Assembly (NCBI GenBank): GCA_958009055.1
Contig: OY253659.1
Location: forward strand, 248,001-312,000
Length of the DNA stretch: 64,000 nt
Reading direction: 5' to 3'
Origin: Choricystis sp. odSpoLacu1
Lineage: Eukaryota > Chlorophyta > Trebouxiophyceae
The notes below the pieces were generated by a model. The model was not told the DNA's origin and searched no databases. It saw nothing but the letters and a program-made list of their open reading frames with translations. The number at the start of each line of letters is the position of its first letter. The first letter of the stretch is position 1. Both the position numbers and the translations under genes were made by a program. This document shows positions 9,541-20,100 of this stretch, in pieces.

Positions 9541-11057
9541 ATGGTCACGTCGACCCCCCACGCCCCCCCTTCCCTCCTCTCCCGCGCCGCGTCCGCCGCC
9601 CGCCGCGCCGCCCGGGCCGCCACGGCTGCTGTGCTGGCCACCGGCCCCCTGCCCCGCCACGTGGCGTTCATCATGGACGGCAACAGGCGCTTTGCAGAGG
9701 GCGGCGGGCTGGACGCGGTCAAGGGGCATGAAGCCGGCTATTTAAAGGTGAGGGCAGTGGTTATAGGGTGGTGGGTGAATCCACACGCGAGGCTGGCTGT
9801 GGGAGGGAACGTAGTTGGCGCGGGCGGGGCAGGCATCCGGCTCGATCGGGGGGGTGCTCTTTCCCGCTCGTCGAAAAACGACCGACCCACACACTCACGC
9901 ACCTCCCCTATTCCAACCCACACCACACAATCTCACAGCTCCTGGACGCCCTCGAGTGGTGCCTCGACCTGGGCGTCGCCACCGTGTCCGTCTTCGCCTT
10001 CTCCGTCGACAACTTTCGGCGCCCCCCCTCCGAGGTTGCTGCACTCATGGACCTCGCGGCCTCCCGCCTCACCTCCCTCGTCACCGAGGACGCGGACGCC
10101 CTCACCCGGCACCGGGTGCGGGTGCGGGTGGTGGGAGACAAGGACCTGCTACCCCCGCGCGTCGCGCGTGCGGCTGCAGCAGCGGAAGAGGCGACCGCGG
10201 ACGCTGATGGTCCGACGCTCAATGTCTGCCTGGCGTACGCGTCCCGGCACGAGTTGGCGGCTGCCGTGACGCGGTTGGGGCAGGACCGCGCGGCAGGGGT
10301 GACGGCAGCAGCGGCCGCAGCGTGCGCGTCGCCCCCGCGCGCAGTCACGCCGCCACCCGTCGACGCGGCGGCCACCGTCGCCGCCGTCGATGCCGCCCTC
10401 TACACTGCGGGCTGCCCCCCCGTCGACCTGCTCCTGCGCACGAGCGGGGAGGCCAGGCTCTCCGACTTCATGATGTGGCAAGCGCGCGGCGCGGCGCTCG
10501 CGTTTGTGCCGCGCCTGTGGCCCGCCCTCTCCTTCGCCGACCTGGCGCGCGCCGTGCTGGCGTACCAGAGGGCGGCCCCCGCCCTGGCCGCGTTGAGGGA
10601 GGCGGGGGAGGCGGACTGTGGGGCCGCGCGCGCAGAGGCGGCGAGGAGTGGTGGCGCGTCGCCGCCACCCGCTGCCGCACCGCCGTCGTCGTCATCGCAG
10701 CAGCAGCAGGCACCACCCGCCCCCACCGCCGCCCCGCGCCGCGTGCGTGGCGCCCGCCCGGGGGGCGGTGGGGGCGGCGTGCCGGCCTGGGCCGCGCGCG
10801 CGGAACCACCGCGCCGCGCGGACAACGACGACGACGACGATGAAGACGCGGGCCGCCACAAGTTTGACCCGCAGTGCCCCTGCTGCCTGGGTAATAGGCG
10901 GGGTGGTGCAGACGAGGGCGGCGCCATGCCGGCGGGCGTGGTGGATGTGATGGCGGCAAAAAAAGTGCGCGAAGCGGCGGTGCGCGCGGCGTTGGCCGCC
11001 GCGCGCGCGGCGAAGGAGGCGGGAGCCGCTGCTGCCGGCGACACAGCGCCTCGTTAG
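9541..11057 (+). CDS. cis-prenyltransferase, dehydrodolichyl diphosphate synthase type
   Basis: Two exons (9541..9747 and 9939..11057), 441 residues. Region I of the UPPS/DHDDS family is plain: HVAFIMDGNRRFAEG, with the Asp/Gly/Asn/Arg that bind the pyrophosphate, followed by KGHEAGYLKLLDALEW. Further landmarks are VSVFAFSVDNFRRP and DLLLRTSGEARLSDFMMWQ. The RLSDF form and FIMDGNRR favour eukaryotic DHDDS over bacterial UPPS. The product would be long-chain polyprenyl diphosphate for dolichol at the ER. A non-canonical tail of about 130 residues follows the core: Ala/Pro/Gln-rich, an Asp tract (NDDDDDEDAG) and FDPQCPCCLGNRRGGADEG with a Cys cluster. DHDDS normally needs a NgBR-type partner, which is not in this window. 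A 191-nt intron interrupts right after region I. Confidence 0.85.
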
Positions 11058-11251
11058 ACTGTGATTGTGGTTGCCACTGTGGTGGTGGTGTGTGTGTGCT
11101 CTGCTCTTGGTTTGTGACACCGAAGAAACAAAATAAAAAACAGACAACCCCCCCGCCAGCCATGAAAACCGACCCTCCCTGCACACCACGCAGCGCCCCG
11201 CCCTTCACCGCCGGCGCGACTTGCGCCTGCAAACATCGCAGATCCACCCCG

Positions 11252-11413
11252 TCACCTGGTCGGCGGCGTCAAGCACGGCGGCGGTGCCCTGCTTGAGGTC
11301 GTCACGAGTGCCTCGGGCGCGCTGATTTTGACATGCTCCAGCCCCAGCAGCGCGAGAGTCAGGTTGTGCGTGATGGCTTCATTGATCGTGGTGAAAGACG
11401 CCCACGTGGCCAT
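11252..11413 (-). CDS. very small hypothetical protein, possibly frameshifted
   Basis: A 53-residue frame starting MATWASFTTINEAITHNLTL. The first 30 residues look like an amphipathic helix and use codons like those of the neighbours. After HVK the reading deteriorates (SSRAPPPCLTPPTR), whereas the next frame reads DDLKQGTAAVLDAADQVTGW followed by a CDVCRRKSRRR end and stops at 11205. One missing base in the AAAA run near 11327 would join the two into a 69-residue protein. I recognise neither version. It is divergent from the gene starting at 11709. Small size makes this call weak. Confidence 0.35.
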   Translation of the reverse strand: MATWASFTTINEAITHNLTLALLGLEHVKISAPEALVTTSSRAPPPCLTPPTR

Positions 11414-11708
11414 TTTCGGGCGGTTTTGGACTCGTGGCGGTGTGTGTGAGGGAGTGAGAGCAGGCTGGGTGGCGGTTTGGGGGGCCGGGTGGGGGCGCAA
11501 ACCCGGGGCGGGGTGGAGAGGAAGAAAAAACGCGAGACGAGAGTGTGATCTTTTTCGACCCAAAAAAAGAACACAACAAACAGGTGGGGCCTGTCCCCCC
11601 CGCCCGCGCCCCCACACACATTCAATTCGCCCAACAACTGCACCCAACCACACAGCCACCACAGCAGAGCACAGGCAAGAGGAAAAAGCTACGCCTGTTT
11701 TGGGCCTC

Positions 11709-12125
11709 ATGCCTCCCTCCCCGCCGCCGCGCCCGCTCTCGCCGGCTGCGGGCACGCGCGCCGCCTCCCGCCCCTCCTCTCCGCTGGCCCCCCGCCAGCC
11801 TCGCGCTGGACCAGTGGTGGTGCCTCCCCCCCTGATCCCCGACCGCGTGGCCGCGGTGGCCACGCTGCGTGAGGCGCTGCTGGCGGCCGCACGCGCGCTG
11901 CGTGCGCGCAGCAGCGGGGGCGTGACCGACGCAGCCTGCACTGCTGCTGATCCGTCGGGAGGTGGCGACAACACCACCAACCCTCTCAGCTGCCGGGGCG
12001 CGTCGCTGGCGGTAGTGAGGCGGGGGGCGGGGGGCGGCTTCTTGGAGTTCGAGGTGGGGTGGGAGGAGGAGGGCGACGCCGCCGCGGACGGCGGCGCCAC
12101 CGTGAATGTGCAACTCAAGCTCTGA
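11709..12125 (+). CDS. small hypothetical protein
   Basis: An intronless 138-residue frame. The first 45 residues are Pro/Arg/Ser-rich and disordered. A helix follows (RVAAVATLREALLAAARALR, about residues 44-63), and the end is beta-like (GGGFLEFEVGWEEEG...ATVNVQLKL). The mixture of a helix and acidic strands looks like a real small folded protein, but no family is recognised. The open frame extends upstream to 11328, but that part overlaps the opposite-strand gene and is of low coding quality, so the ATG at 11709 is preferred. Its 3' end is 76 bp from the convergent ferroportin gene. Confidence 0.42.
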   Translation: MPPSPPPRPLSPAAGTRAASRPSSPLAPRQPRAGPVVVPPPLIPDRVAAVATLREALLAAARALRARSSGGVTDAACTAADPSGGGDNTTNPLSCRGASLAVVRRGAGGGFLEFEVGWEEEGDAAADGGATVNVQLKL

Positions 12126-12201
12126 CGTGATTGATAAAAAAAAATACAATGAAACAATGACGGGAAAGCGGCGGAAACAGCCCGATTTTTCTTCTTCCTT
12201 C

Positions 12202-13803
12202 TCACAACCACCCCTGCCGCCGCTGGCACGCCGTGCCAGCCCCAAACACGGCGCCCGCCGCCCCAACGCACGCCAGCGACCCCCCCGCCAGCCAACCAAA
12301 GGTGGCGGGGTTGGGCAGGGCTAATCCGGCAGCAAAAGAGAGAGCGCCACCTGCCGCCTGCAGCGACGCTTGCACCCCGTTCACCGCGCCCAACGACTCA
12401 CGCGGCACGCGTTCCTGCAAAGATTGGCCGGCCGCCTGGTCGAAAGCCCACAGTCCAAACCGCGAGAGGGCGAGGGAAGCGGCCAACACGCGTGCGCCGG
12501 CGGGGGACGCGGGGGCGATCCAAAACGCGGCGGCCACGCCAGCAGCGAGGGCGCTCCACTGAGCAGCCAGGCCAGCCGCGCCCGCCGCGTCGAGGCCAAC
12601 CCGGGCGCGGGCCCAGGGGTAGGCTGCTGTGGCCGCCAGGCCGGCCAGGGCGCCGGCGCCGCGCCAGGCAGCTAATTCTGGGGGGGGCAGTCCCCGCGTC
12701 GCAAGGTAGGCAGTGGCCAGCGGCCCAAAGCTGAGCACGGTGGTGTACAGCAGCGCCAGGGCGGCTGCCGCGGGGAAGGATGGCGCCGTACGCCAGAGGG
12801 TGAAGGCCGAGGCGGAGGGCCGAGGCGACGACGACGACGATGACGCCGCTGCCCGTGCCGCCGCCGCCGCCGCTTTGGCGTCCTCATCGTCACGCAGTGA
12901 GGGCGCGGCCGCGCGGGCGGCGGCCAGCAGGGCGAATTGGGGAGCCCACACGGCGGCGGAGAGGGCGGCGACCGCGGCGACGGCGGCCGCGGGGCCTGCG
13001 GGTGAGGCCATGAGAGCCCCAGCCACCCCGGGCGCCAGGATGAGACACGTCAGATCCACTTGCCTCATTCTGGCATTCAACAAGGCGAGCGCCGACCCAC
13101 CCCCCGCCGCCAGGGCGGGCGGCCACTCGCGCTCGACGGAGAGTGTCGCGCCCGCCGCGCCGACCGCGGCGGCGGCGGCCGCCAGGGCGGCTGCGAGGGC
13201 GGCTCCTGCGGCCGCGGCAGGGCGAGCGGTGGCCAGCGCACGCGCAGCCAGCACGGCGCCCGCGGAAGTTAGGGTGGCGACACTCTGGAGGGCGATGAGT
13301 GTGCGAGCCGCGCGCGCGCGGGGGGTGGTGTCGACGAACCGCCCCAACGCAGGGCCCGCTAAAAACGTGGCCGCCGCTTCGGCTAGCCCTAAGGCGGCCA
13401 CGGGGGCCAAGGTGCCTCCCGGGGCGAGGTCCAGGAGGGCCAGGCCGGCGGAAAACTCCCACGCGCGGTTGACCCACGCGGAGAGCGCGTGCGCGGTGAT
13501 CAGACACCACGCGGCTCGGCGGGGAGGAGGGGAGGTCGAGTTGGATGGTGCAGCACTGGTGGGAGGCGTGGGGGCGCCCGCGTCGCGCTCGACTTCGAGT
13601 GGGAGGAACGGCGGCGGCAGGAGCGGTGCCGCGTCGGTGTCGTCGGCGGCGTCGCCGGCGGCGCCGGCTGCATTGGGCGGCATTGGGGCCCGCCCACGCG
13701 CCCACCGCTGCAGCTGCGGCCGAGGGCTGGCACACTGTGGTGAGAGCTGCCTCCTGTCGACGAGACGCGGGCGGCGCGCTGGCAGCCTTTGCGGGCCGTT
13801 CAT
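12202..13803 (-). CDS. ferroportin / iron-regulated transporter (SLC40A, IREG)
   Basis: A single exon of 533 residues. It has about 11 hydrophobic segments and the family landmarks in order: LSAWVNRAWEFSAGLALLDL, GPALGRFVDTTPRA (loop between helices), VEREW, LNARMRQVDLTCLILAPG, and near the end LSRFGLWAFDQAAGQSLQE followed by VNGVQASLQ. These are conserved across animal and plant ferroportins, which export Fe2+ or, in plants, load vacuole or plastid with iron, cobalt or nickel. A central insertion is Ala/Ser-rich with DDEDAK. The start is uncertain: the first Met (13803) gives a basic, Arg-rich leader that could target a plastid, while the next Met (13683) gives MPPNAAGAAGDAADDTDAAP followed by a dileucine, as on vacuolar carriers. 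Neither can be excluded. Confidence 0.82.
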   Translation of the reverse strand: MNGPQRLPARRPRLVDRRQLSPQCASPRPQLQRWARGRAPMPPNAAGAAGDAADDTDAAPLLPPPFLPLEVERDAGAPTPPTSAAPSNSTSPPPRRAAWCLITAHALSAWVNRAWEFSAGLALLDLAPGGTLAPVAALGLAEAAATFLAGPALGRFVDTTPRARAARTLIALQSVATLTSAGAVLAARALATARPAAAAGAALAAALAAAAAAVGAAGATLSVEREWPPALAAGGGSALALLNARMRQVDLTCLILAPGVAGALMASPAGPAAAVAAVAALSAAVWAPQFALLAAARAAAPSLRDDEDAKAAAAAARAAASSSSSSPRPSASAFTLWRTAPSFPAAAALALLYTTVLSFGPLATAYLATRGLPPPELAAWRGAGALAGLAATAAYPWARARVGLDAAGAAGLAAQWSALAAGVAAAFWIAPASPAGARVLAASLALSRFGLWAFDQAAGQSLQERVPRESLGAVNGVQASLQAAGGALSFAAGLALPNPATFGWLAGGSLACVGAAGAVFGAGTACQRRQGWL

Positions 13804-14251
13804 TCGTCGCTTGTGTTTTCGCGAAATGGGGTGTCAATCAGTGAGGATCGATCGTCTCTCTCTCTCTACAGGGGTACGGGGTTCCACACACACAACGCCG
13901 CAGACACAAAAAGGGAGCCCGGGCCCCCAGTTCAGCCACCCCTGTGTTCATTCCGCCAGTGTGGGGGCAGAAGACAAAGGTTGGGAAAGGGGGGGGTGGC
14001 TCCATTTTTGGATCATGCGGCCGCGTGGCGTTCAGTGTAGGGGGTGATCTTCGAAAAGGTGTTGAAAGCAACCGCCGCGCAGCAAGTGCGGGAGGGGCGA
14101 TCAGGGCCCGCGCAGGGGGGGAAAGGAAGGAAGAAAAAATCAGGTAACATAAACAATGGGGTGGGGTCGGGGCATCGAAAGGATGAGGCTAGGAAAAGGA
14201 AAAACCGACACGCGAAAAAAAGCGGCAGGGCAGGGTGCACTCCCACCCTCA
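13804..14251. other. intergenic, 448 bp
   Basis: Between two minus-strand genes: it must hold the 3' UTR of the SBP gene and the promoter of the ferroportin gene. It contains a CT-rich stretch (13854..13869) and A-rich patches around 14133..14225 (AAGGAAGAAAAAATC and similar), unusual for this GC-rich window. No convincing coding frame is seen on either strand. Confidence 0.6.
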
Positions 14252-15399
14252 TCATAGCAGCTGGGGCTGGGCCAGCCCGCCACCATCCAGCTGCGGCGCG
14301 CCCCCGCGCGGCGGCGTCGGCAGCAGCAGCCCCCCGCGCAGCAGCCGCCTCAGATCGGCCGCCCCCAGGGCGCCCGGGGCGGCTGCCAGGCTCATGGTTC
14401 GCCGGTCCACGGTGGCGGGGGAGGGGGCCAGCGGGTCGGGCACGCCGGGGGCGGGGGGCGGGCGGAGCGCGCGGAGGGCAGCACCGTCAAATGACCGCCG
14501 CCGACCCGCTGCATCGGCGGAGGGAGCAGGGGGCGGAGGCAATGGAGGCGGCCGCAGCAGCGCGTCCCAAGCCTCCAGCAGGAGCAGGGAGTCATCGTCT
14601 GGCGGCGGCGGCGGTGGCGCCGCGCGCGTCGGCGCGCGCGGCGCGCCGACGCGGCCGCGCCCCCGCCCCCGCCCCCGCCCGCCGGGGGGTGCACCCAGCG
14701 CGCCCCCCCCAGTGCCCAGCCTGGCCAACAGGTCGGGCGGCACGGGCGCCGCGATCGCGGCGGGGCGCGCGAGCGGTGGCGGCGCGGCCGGCGCGTCGAC
14801 GCGCGGTCGCTTCGCACCCACCAGGTCCGCCGCCCTCGGCGGCCACACGCCCGCCCGCTCGGCGGCAGCTTTGGCACGCTTGGCTTTGCGGCGCGCGTTG
14901 TGGGCGTCCAGCTTGGCGCGGCAGGAGCGGCGGGAGCCATCAAACTCGGCCAGCGGGTGGAAGCGGCCGCACTGCTGGCAGAAGCGGGAGGGGGTGCTCT
15001 CGATCTCGATGACAGGGACCTGCATGTGGGGCTGTAGAGTGTGGTGTGTGTGTGTGAGTGTTTGGGTGACGATCAAAGAGGGAGAGGTTTTCTTTTTTGC
15101 CCTCGCGTGGCGGTACGGAAGGGTGGTTGTGTGTCCCCTCTTCTCTCCCCCGCCCGCACGCCCCCTCCGCCTCACTCCCACCCGCCCACACCCTCCCATT
15201 CACTCACCTGGCACACCCCAAACCGGCGGTAGTACGGCTTCTCGTGCCCCAGGTCGGCGCCGCAGCCGGGGACGATGCACGTGCCGACGGGGCGGCGCGG
15301 GCCGGGGGGGGCGTCCCCCGGGGACGCGGAGCTTGGCGCGTCCACGGGAGGCGGTGGCGCCTCCGCGGGCGCGTCACGCGGCTCGGACGAGGGCTCCAT
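14252..15399 (-). CDS. SBP-box (SQUAMOSA promoter-binding) transcription factor
   Basis: Two exons: 15208..15399 and 14252..15031, 323 residues. The SBP domain starts near residue 41: CIVPGCGADLGHEKPYYRRF, then GVCQPH across the exon junction, then STPSRFCQQCGRFHPLAEFD and GSRRSCRAKLDAHNARRKAK, i.e. both zinc sites and the basic nuclear-localisation overlap. I placed the acceptor at 15032 because it supplies the His three residues after GVC that is a zinc ligand in the family; the nearer CAG 12 nt downstream would delete PHMQ and with it that His. A family Tyr-His is Tyr-Tyr here. The remaining 210 residues are disordered and Pro/Gly/Arg-rich. It binds GTAC-core promoter sites; in algae the family includes copper-response regulators, but no feature here shows that role. 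Confidence 0.9.
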
Positions 15400-15683
15400 G
15401 GGAGGCAAGGCGGGGGCCAAAGGGGGACAAAGAGGCGCGCGAATTTCCAAAGCGCAGCCCCCGCGCGTTTTGACCAAACACACAAAACCCGCCCACACTC
15501 CGCGGGGCCGGGGTGCGGGTCGAGGCGGGAGGAGTGTGAGTGTGTGCAGAGGGTGCCCAGGCGGGGTGGAGTGGAGTGTGCGCGCGCGCGGGGGGGCGCA
15601 CACAGACACGCCCCGAGAAAGAAAAGCGCCACGGCAGTGGTGTCGTTCGAAGGCAGAAACGCGGCACACAACACAAAGACCAA

Positions 15684-16954
15684 ATGTGGGGGTACGGCCA
15701 GGTGAGTGCGGCACGCTGTCGGGAGACCAGTGTCTCTGTGTCCCTGCGGACCCGGCACGTGTGTTGGTGCCGACGGGCGGAGGGCGCGCAGGGGCGGGGA
15801 GCGCGCGGGGGGCGCGACACCGCCGACCCGACACAGATGCCAGCCTGCCGCGTCCCTCCCCGACTCACCCCCACGGTCCACCCACACACACCCCACACAC
15901 ACAGCCCTACCCGCCTCCCTGGCCCTATGGCTACCCCGTGCCTCCTCCTCCCCACTATGGCGCAGGCGGCGGCGGCGGTGGCGCCCCCCACCCCCTGTAT
16001 GGAGGCCACCCGCCGCCGCACGCGCCGCCCCCCGCCGGCTGGGCGGCAGCAGCAGCAGCCACTGCGGCAGCAGCAGCAGCTGGTGCCTCCGCTTGGAGCG
16101 CGCCGCCCCCTCACGCCAACACCGGCGGCCGGGGCCGGGGCCGGGGCCGCAGCGGCTGGAGCAGCGGCCGGCACGCGCCGCGCCCCGCCGCGCCGCCGCC
16201 GCCGCCCGCCAAAAAGCAGCGCGCCTTGTCGCCCCTGCCGCCGCCGGAACCGTTTACCCGCGTGCTGACGCCGGCCGAACAAGTGGAGGCTGAAGCCTGG
16301 CGCGCGGCGCGCCGGGCGGCGTGGCCGCGGGGGGATGGCGGTGGCGACGCTGCCGCACGAGACGCGCAGCGCGCCGCCGACCGATCAGCCCAGCTGGAAG
16401 CCGTGCTGGCCGCCCAAGCCGCCCTGGGGCTGACCCGGGCGGCGGGCACGGACAGTATGGTGGCGGGGCGGGGGCGCTGCGGCGGGCGCGGCCGCGGTCG
16501 CGGCCGCGGCGGGGGCCGGGGCGACCACAGTGGCCCTCGCCCGCCCGTGGCCAGCGAACTGTCTGCGTTGGTGAGCGCGTATGCGTCTGATGATGATGGC
16601 GGTGGTGGTGGCGAGGGAGGCCACGAGCCTGCAGCCCGCAGCGGGCGCGGCCGCGGCGGCCGCGGCGGCGGGCGCGGCGGCCGGGGCGGCGGCCGGGGCC
16701 GGGGACGCACCGCCTGGCAGGGCCCGTCATCGTCGCCACACAAACACGCTGCCGCCTTCCCGCCCGCCCGCCCGTCCCTGCTGGCCGCCGTCGCAGCGCG
16801 GGACGTGCGCGCGTCGCGCGCGCGCGTGCTGCAGGCGCTGCGCTTCTTTGCGGTCAACGGCTGGCTGCAGGACGGCGGGGAGTTGAACTACCCGGATGGC
16901 ACGCCGGCCGCGCCGGTGGACGCGAAGGCGGGGTTGGTGGCGGCGGTGGGGTGA
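15684..16954 (+). CDS. NUFIP1-like snoRNP assembly protein, RGG-rich
   Basis: Exon 1 is 18 nt (15684..15701, MWGYGQ), exon 2 is 15905..16954; 355 residues. The N-terminal 60 residues are Pro/Tyr/Gly-rich (PYPPPWPYGYPVPPPPHYG). The recognisable core is PEPFTRVLTPAEQVEAEAWR, then AARRAAWPRGD and a helix ending LEAVLAAQAALGL, which fits the NUFIP1 motif (x-W-R-x-x-R-R-x-x-W-P) that contacts SNU13/15.5K during box C/D snoRNP assembly. Arg-Gly repeats flank it on both sides (GGRGRGRGRSGW and [12 protein letters not shown]), typical of RNA-binding tails. The C-terminal 55 residues form a helical block (RASRARVLQALRFFAVNGWL). No zinc finger of animal NUFIP1 is seen. Nucleolar location is inferred. 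Confidence 0.65.
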
Positions 16955-17117
16955 GAGAGTTTGTTTGTTTGGGGGAGAAACGCATTGCGATTGTTTGATT
17001 TTTGATTTTTCTTTTGTAGCAAAGCACAAAACAAGGCAAAGAAGAACTACACTGGGGGCGTCGGGGCTAGAAACAAAAAACAAAAAAACAAGTCAAACAA
17101 CAACCACACCTTCTCCC

Positions 17118-20100
17118 TCATTCCTCCTCAACATCAAAACTCTCCACCCGCCCCGCCACACTCCGCCCCCACACCGCGTGCAGCGTCCTCTCAAAGTCGC
17201 GCACCCACCTCGGCGTGTCCCACAGGCGGGCGGTGGTGCGCGCGCGGCGCAGGCGCGCGCGCAGGGCAGCGCGCGCAGGCGCGTCGGTGGCAAGATGCAC
17301 CGCCCGCCTCACATAGTTGCCCCAATCAGAAGCAATCAGCATGTCTGCTTCCCCCACCGCCGTCACCAGGGACGCACACACGCGGGACGCCATGGTGGAG
17401 AGGGGGAGGGTGACGATCGGCGCGCCCGCCCACAACACGTCACATGCCGTTGTGTGCGCGTTGACGCACGGTGTGTCGAGATAGCAGTCCGCCACTGCAG
17501 CACGCTGGACGTGCGCCACGCGGGGCGCCACATCAGTGAAGATCAAACGGGAGGGCGCAACCCCGCGCGCGGCCGCGTGCGCGCGCAGGCGCGGCTCCGC
17601 GGCGGGAGGAAACCGCAGCAACCACAGCACAGACCCCGGCACCGCCGCCAGGATGGTCGCCCACGCGTCCAGGGTGGGGGGGTCGATCTTGTAGACTTGG
17701 TTGGCGCAGGCAAAGACGACGCCAGCGCCGGGGGGGGGGAGGCCGAGCGTGGCGCGCGCGGCGGTGGGCGGATCGTTTTTGGTGTGGTCTTCGTTGTTGC
17801 CTCCTCCACCGCCATACGTGGCCGCATAATCGTTCACAAAGTAGCACCCCGGCATGCGGGCCACCGCGTCCCCATACCAGGCGGACGAGGAGGGCGGGGA
17901 GGCGACAGAGTCGGAGATGAGCCAGGGGACTGCGGGATCGGCGAGTGTGGCGGGAAACCCGAGGTACGACACACCCACCGGCGCTGGCCTCAACGCAAAC
18001 ACGTCGCCACGCGCGCCTTTTGTGTAGCCATTGAGGTTGACAGCGATGTGGCAGCCGTCGGCAGCGATGGCGTCCGCGATGGCGGGGGCGGGCCACCCGG
18101 CCACGCAGCGAAAGCGGGGGGCGGCTTCGAAGCGGCCGCGAAACTCAGAGCCGTCGCTGTCTGACGTGGCATACCAGAAGGCGGTCACACTGGAGCCGGA
18201 GCGGGCCAGCAGAGCCGGCACGGAGGCCATCAGGTGGGAGAGCGGGTGGTCGCCAAAATCGGACGACACAAACGCGACGCGCAGCGGCTCTCCGCGCGGC
18301 AGCGCCGCCAGCGCGGGGCGCGTCGACGGCGCCACCCACCCTCCCGGCCCGACAGCTGCGGCCGCGGACGCAGCCGCAGCCGCCGCGTGGGCGGCGGACA
18401 AGGCGACAATGAGGGAGGGAGGCCAGGATGAATAGGCCATCGCGTGAAACGGTTGGGCAGCGGGCGTCCGCCCCGCCGCGACCTCGGCCGCCGTCTCGGC
18501 CGCCAGGGCACTCAAAGCCGCCTCCCGCCCCTCCCAGTCGGCCACGCACCCGGCGGAATGGACGGTGTGGGCCAGGGCGCCGGGTGTGGCGGGGTCGAGG
18601 GCGAGGGCGCGCCTGTAGGCGGCGACCGCGTCGTCGTGGCGGCCGACGTCTTTGTAGGCGGCGGCCAGGGCGGAGGACGCGGCGGCGCAGGAAGGCACCA
18701 ACAACGCCGCCCGCTCGTACGCCGCCACCGCTTCGTCCGGCCGCCCCGCCGCCCTCAGCGCGCCCGCCATGTTGCTGTACGCTGTGGCCAGGCGGGCGGC
18801 GGCCGCAGTTGGAGGCGTGCCGAGCGCGGGCGCGGGCGCAGACAGTTGAATCTGGATGCACCGCGCGTACGCCCCCACCGCGTCCGCGGGGCGGGACGCG
18901 CACCGCAGCGCGTTACCCAGCGTGTTGAAGGCTTCGGGGGAGGACGGGGCGGCAGCGGCAGCCGCTTGGGCGGCGGCCAGGGCGGCGGCCGCGTCGCCGC
19001 GCGCGGTGGCGACCGCCGCGCGCGCGGCGTGCGCGGCGGCGCAGCCCGCCGAGACTGCCAGGGCGCCCGCGGCCGCACGTTCGGCATCATCCAGGCGGCC
19101 TGCGTCTGCCAGGGCGGCTGCCAGGCCGCCCCGCGCTTCAGCGCAGGCTGGGTCGGCGGTGGCGGCCCTCCCATAAAAATCGGCCGCAGCGCCACAGTCG
19201 CCGCGCGCGGCGGCCAACGCGCCCAACCCCACCAGCGCGCGCACGTGGCTGGGAAACGCGTGCAGGGCGGCAGCATACGCAGCCATTGCTTCGGCGGTCG
19301 CGTCGGCGCCGGGCGGGGACGCGGCGGCGGCGCCGACGGGGGAGCGCAGCAGGTCGCCCAGGTTGGCGGCCGCCGCGGCAGCGTCCGCCCCGCGCGGCGG
19401 CAGGGCGGCCACCGCCCCCCGGTACGCGGTCGCCGCGGCGGCGGGGGCGCCACAGGCGGCGTAGGCGGCGCCCAGGTTGTTGAGGGCGGCGCCAAAGGAG
19501 GGGCGCAGGGCGAGGGCTGACTGAAAGTAGAGAACAGCGAGGTCGTGGCGCCCGCCCGCGGCCAGCGCGGCGCCCAATGCCGCGTGCGCCTCAGGCAGCC
19601 TGGGTGCAGCCGCCACTGCGGCATCACAAAAGGCGGCGGCTTGGACGTAGTCGCCGGCCGCGTGGTGGGCGGCGCCGATCAGCAGCAGGACGGCGGGGGC
19701 GGTGGGGTTGGCCGAGTAGGCGGGCGCCGCGGCCGCCAGCGAGCCGCGCGCGTCGCCCGCCGCCAGGGCGGTCGCCGCGGCCGCCAGCGCTGTTGAAGCC
19801 GGCGGCGGCAGCACGGGCGAGGACGGCAGCCCCGGTCCCGCAGGCAGCAGGGCGCCCGCTGGTGCGGAGAGGAGGAGGGCTGGGGCGAAACCGACGACCG
19901 CGGCCGGGGGGAGCCGAACAGCTGGCGCGAGGGCTGCCGGCCACGCCGCCCCAGCGGCCAGGGCGGCCTCCAAAGGCGGCACCGGCACCAACGTGTGGGC
20001 TGGTGTCCAGGCCCAGGAGGTGGCGGCCACGGGCAGCGCCAGGTGGGAGGAGGGCGCGACGGCGGGCGGGGCCAGAGGCGCGACACTGGGTGCCAGCGCA

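Noticed and set aside
12713..14047. A 444-codon plus-strand frame.
   Set aside because: It is the antisense of the ferroportin gene; Ala/Arg-rich composition is what high-GC antisense reading produces, and it shows no family motif.
15019..15207. SBP intron ending at the nearer acceptor (exon 2 from 15019).
   Set aside because: It removes the His zinc ligand expected three residues after GVC; the acceptor 12 nt upstream is in frame and restores it.
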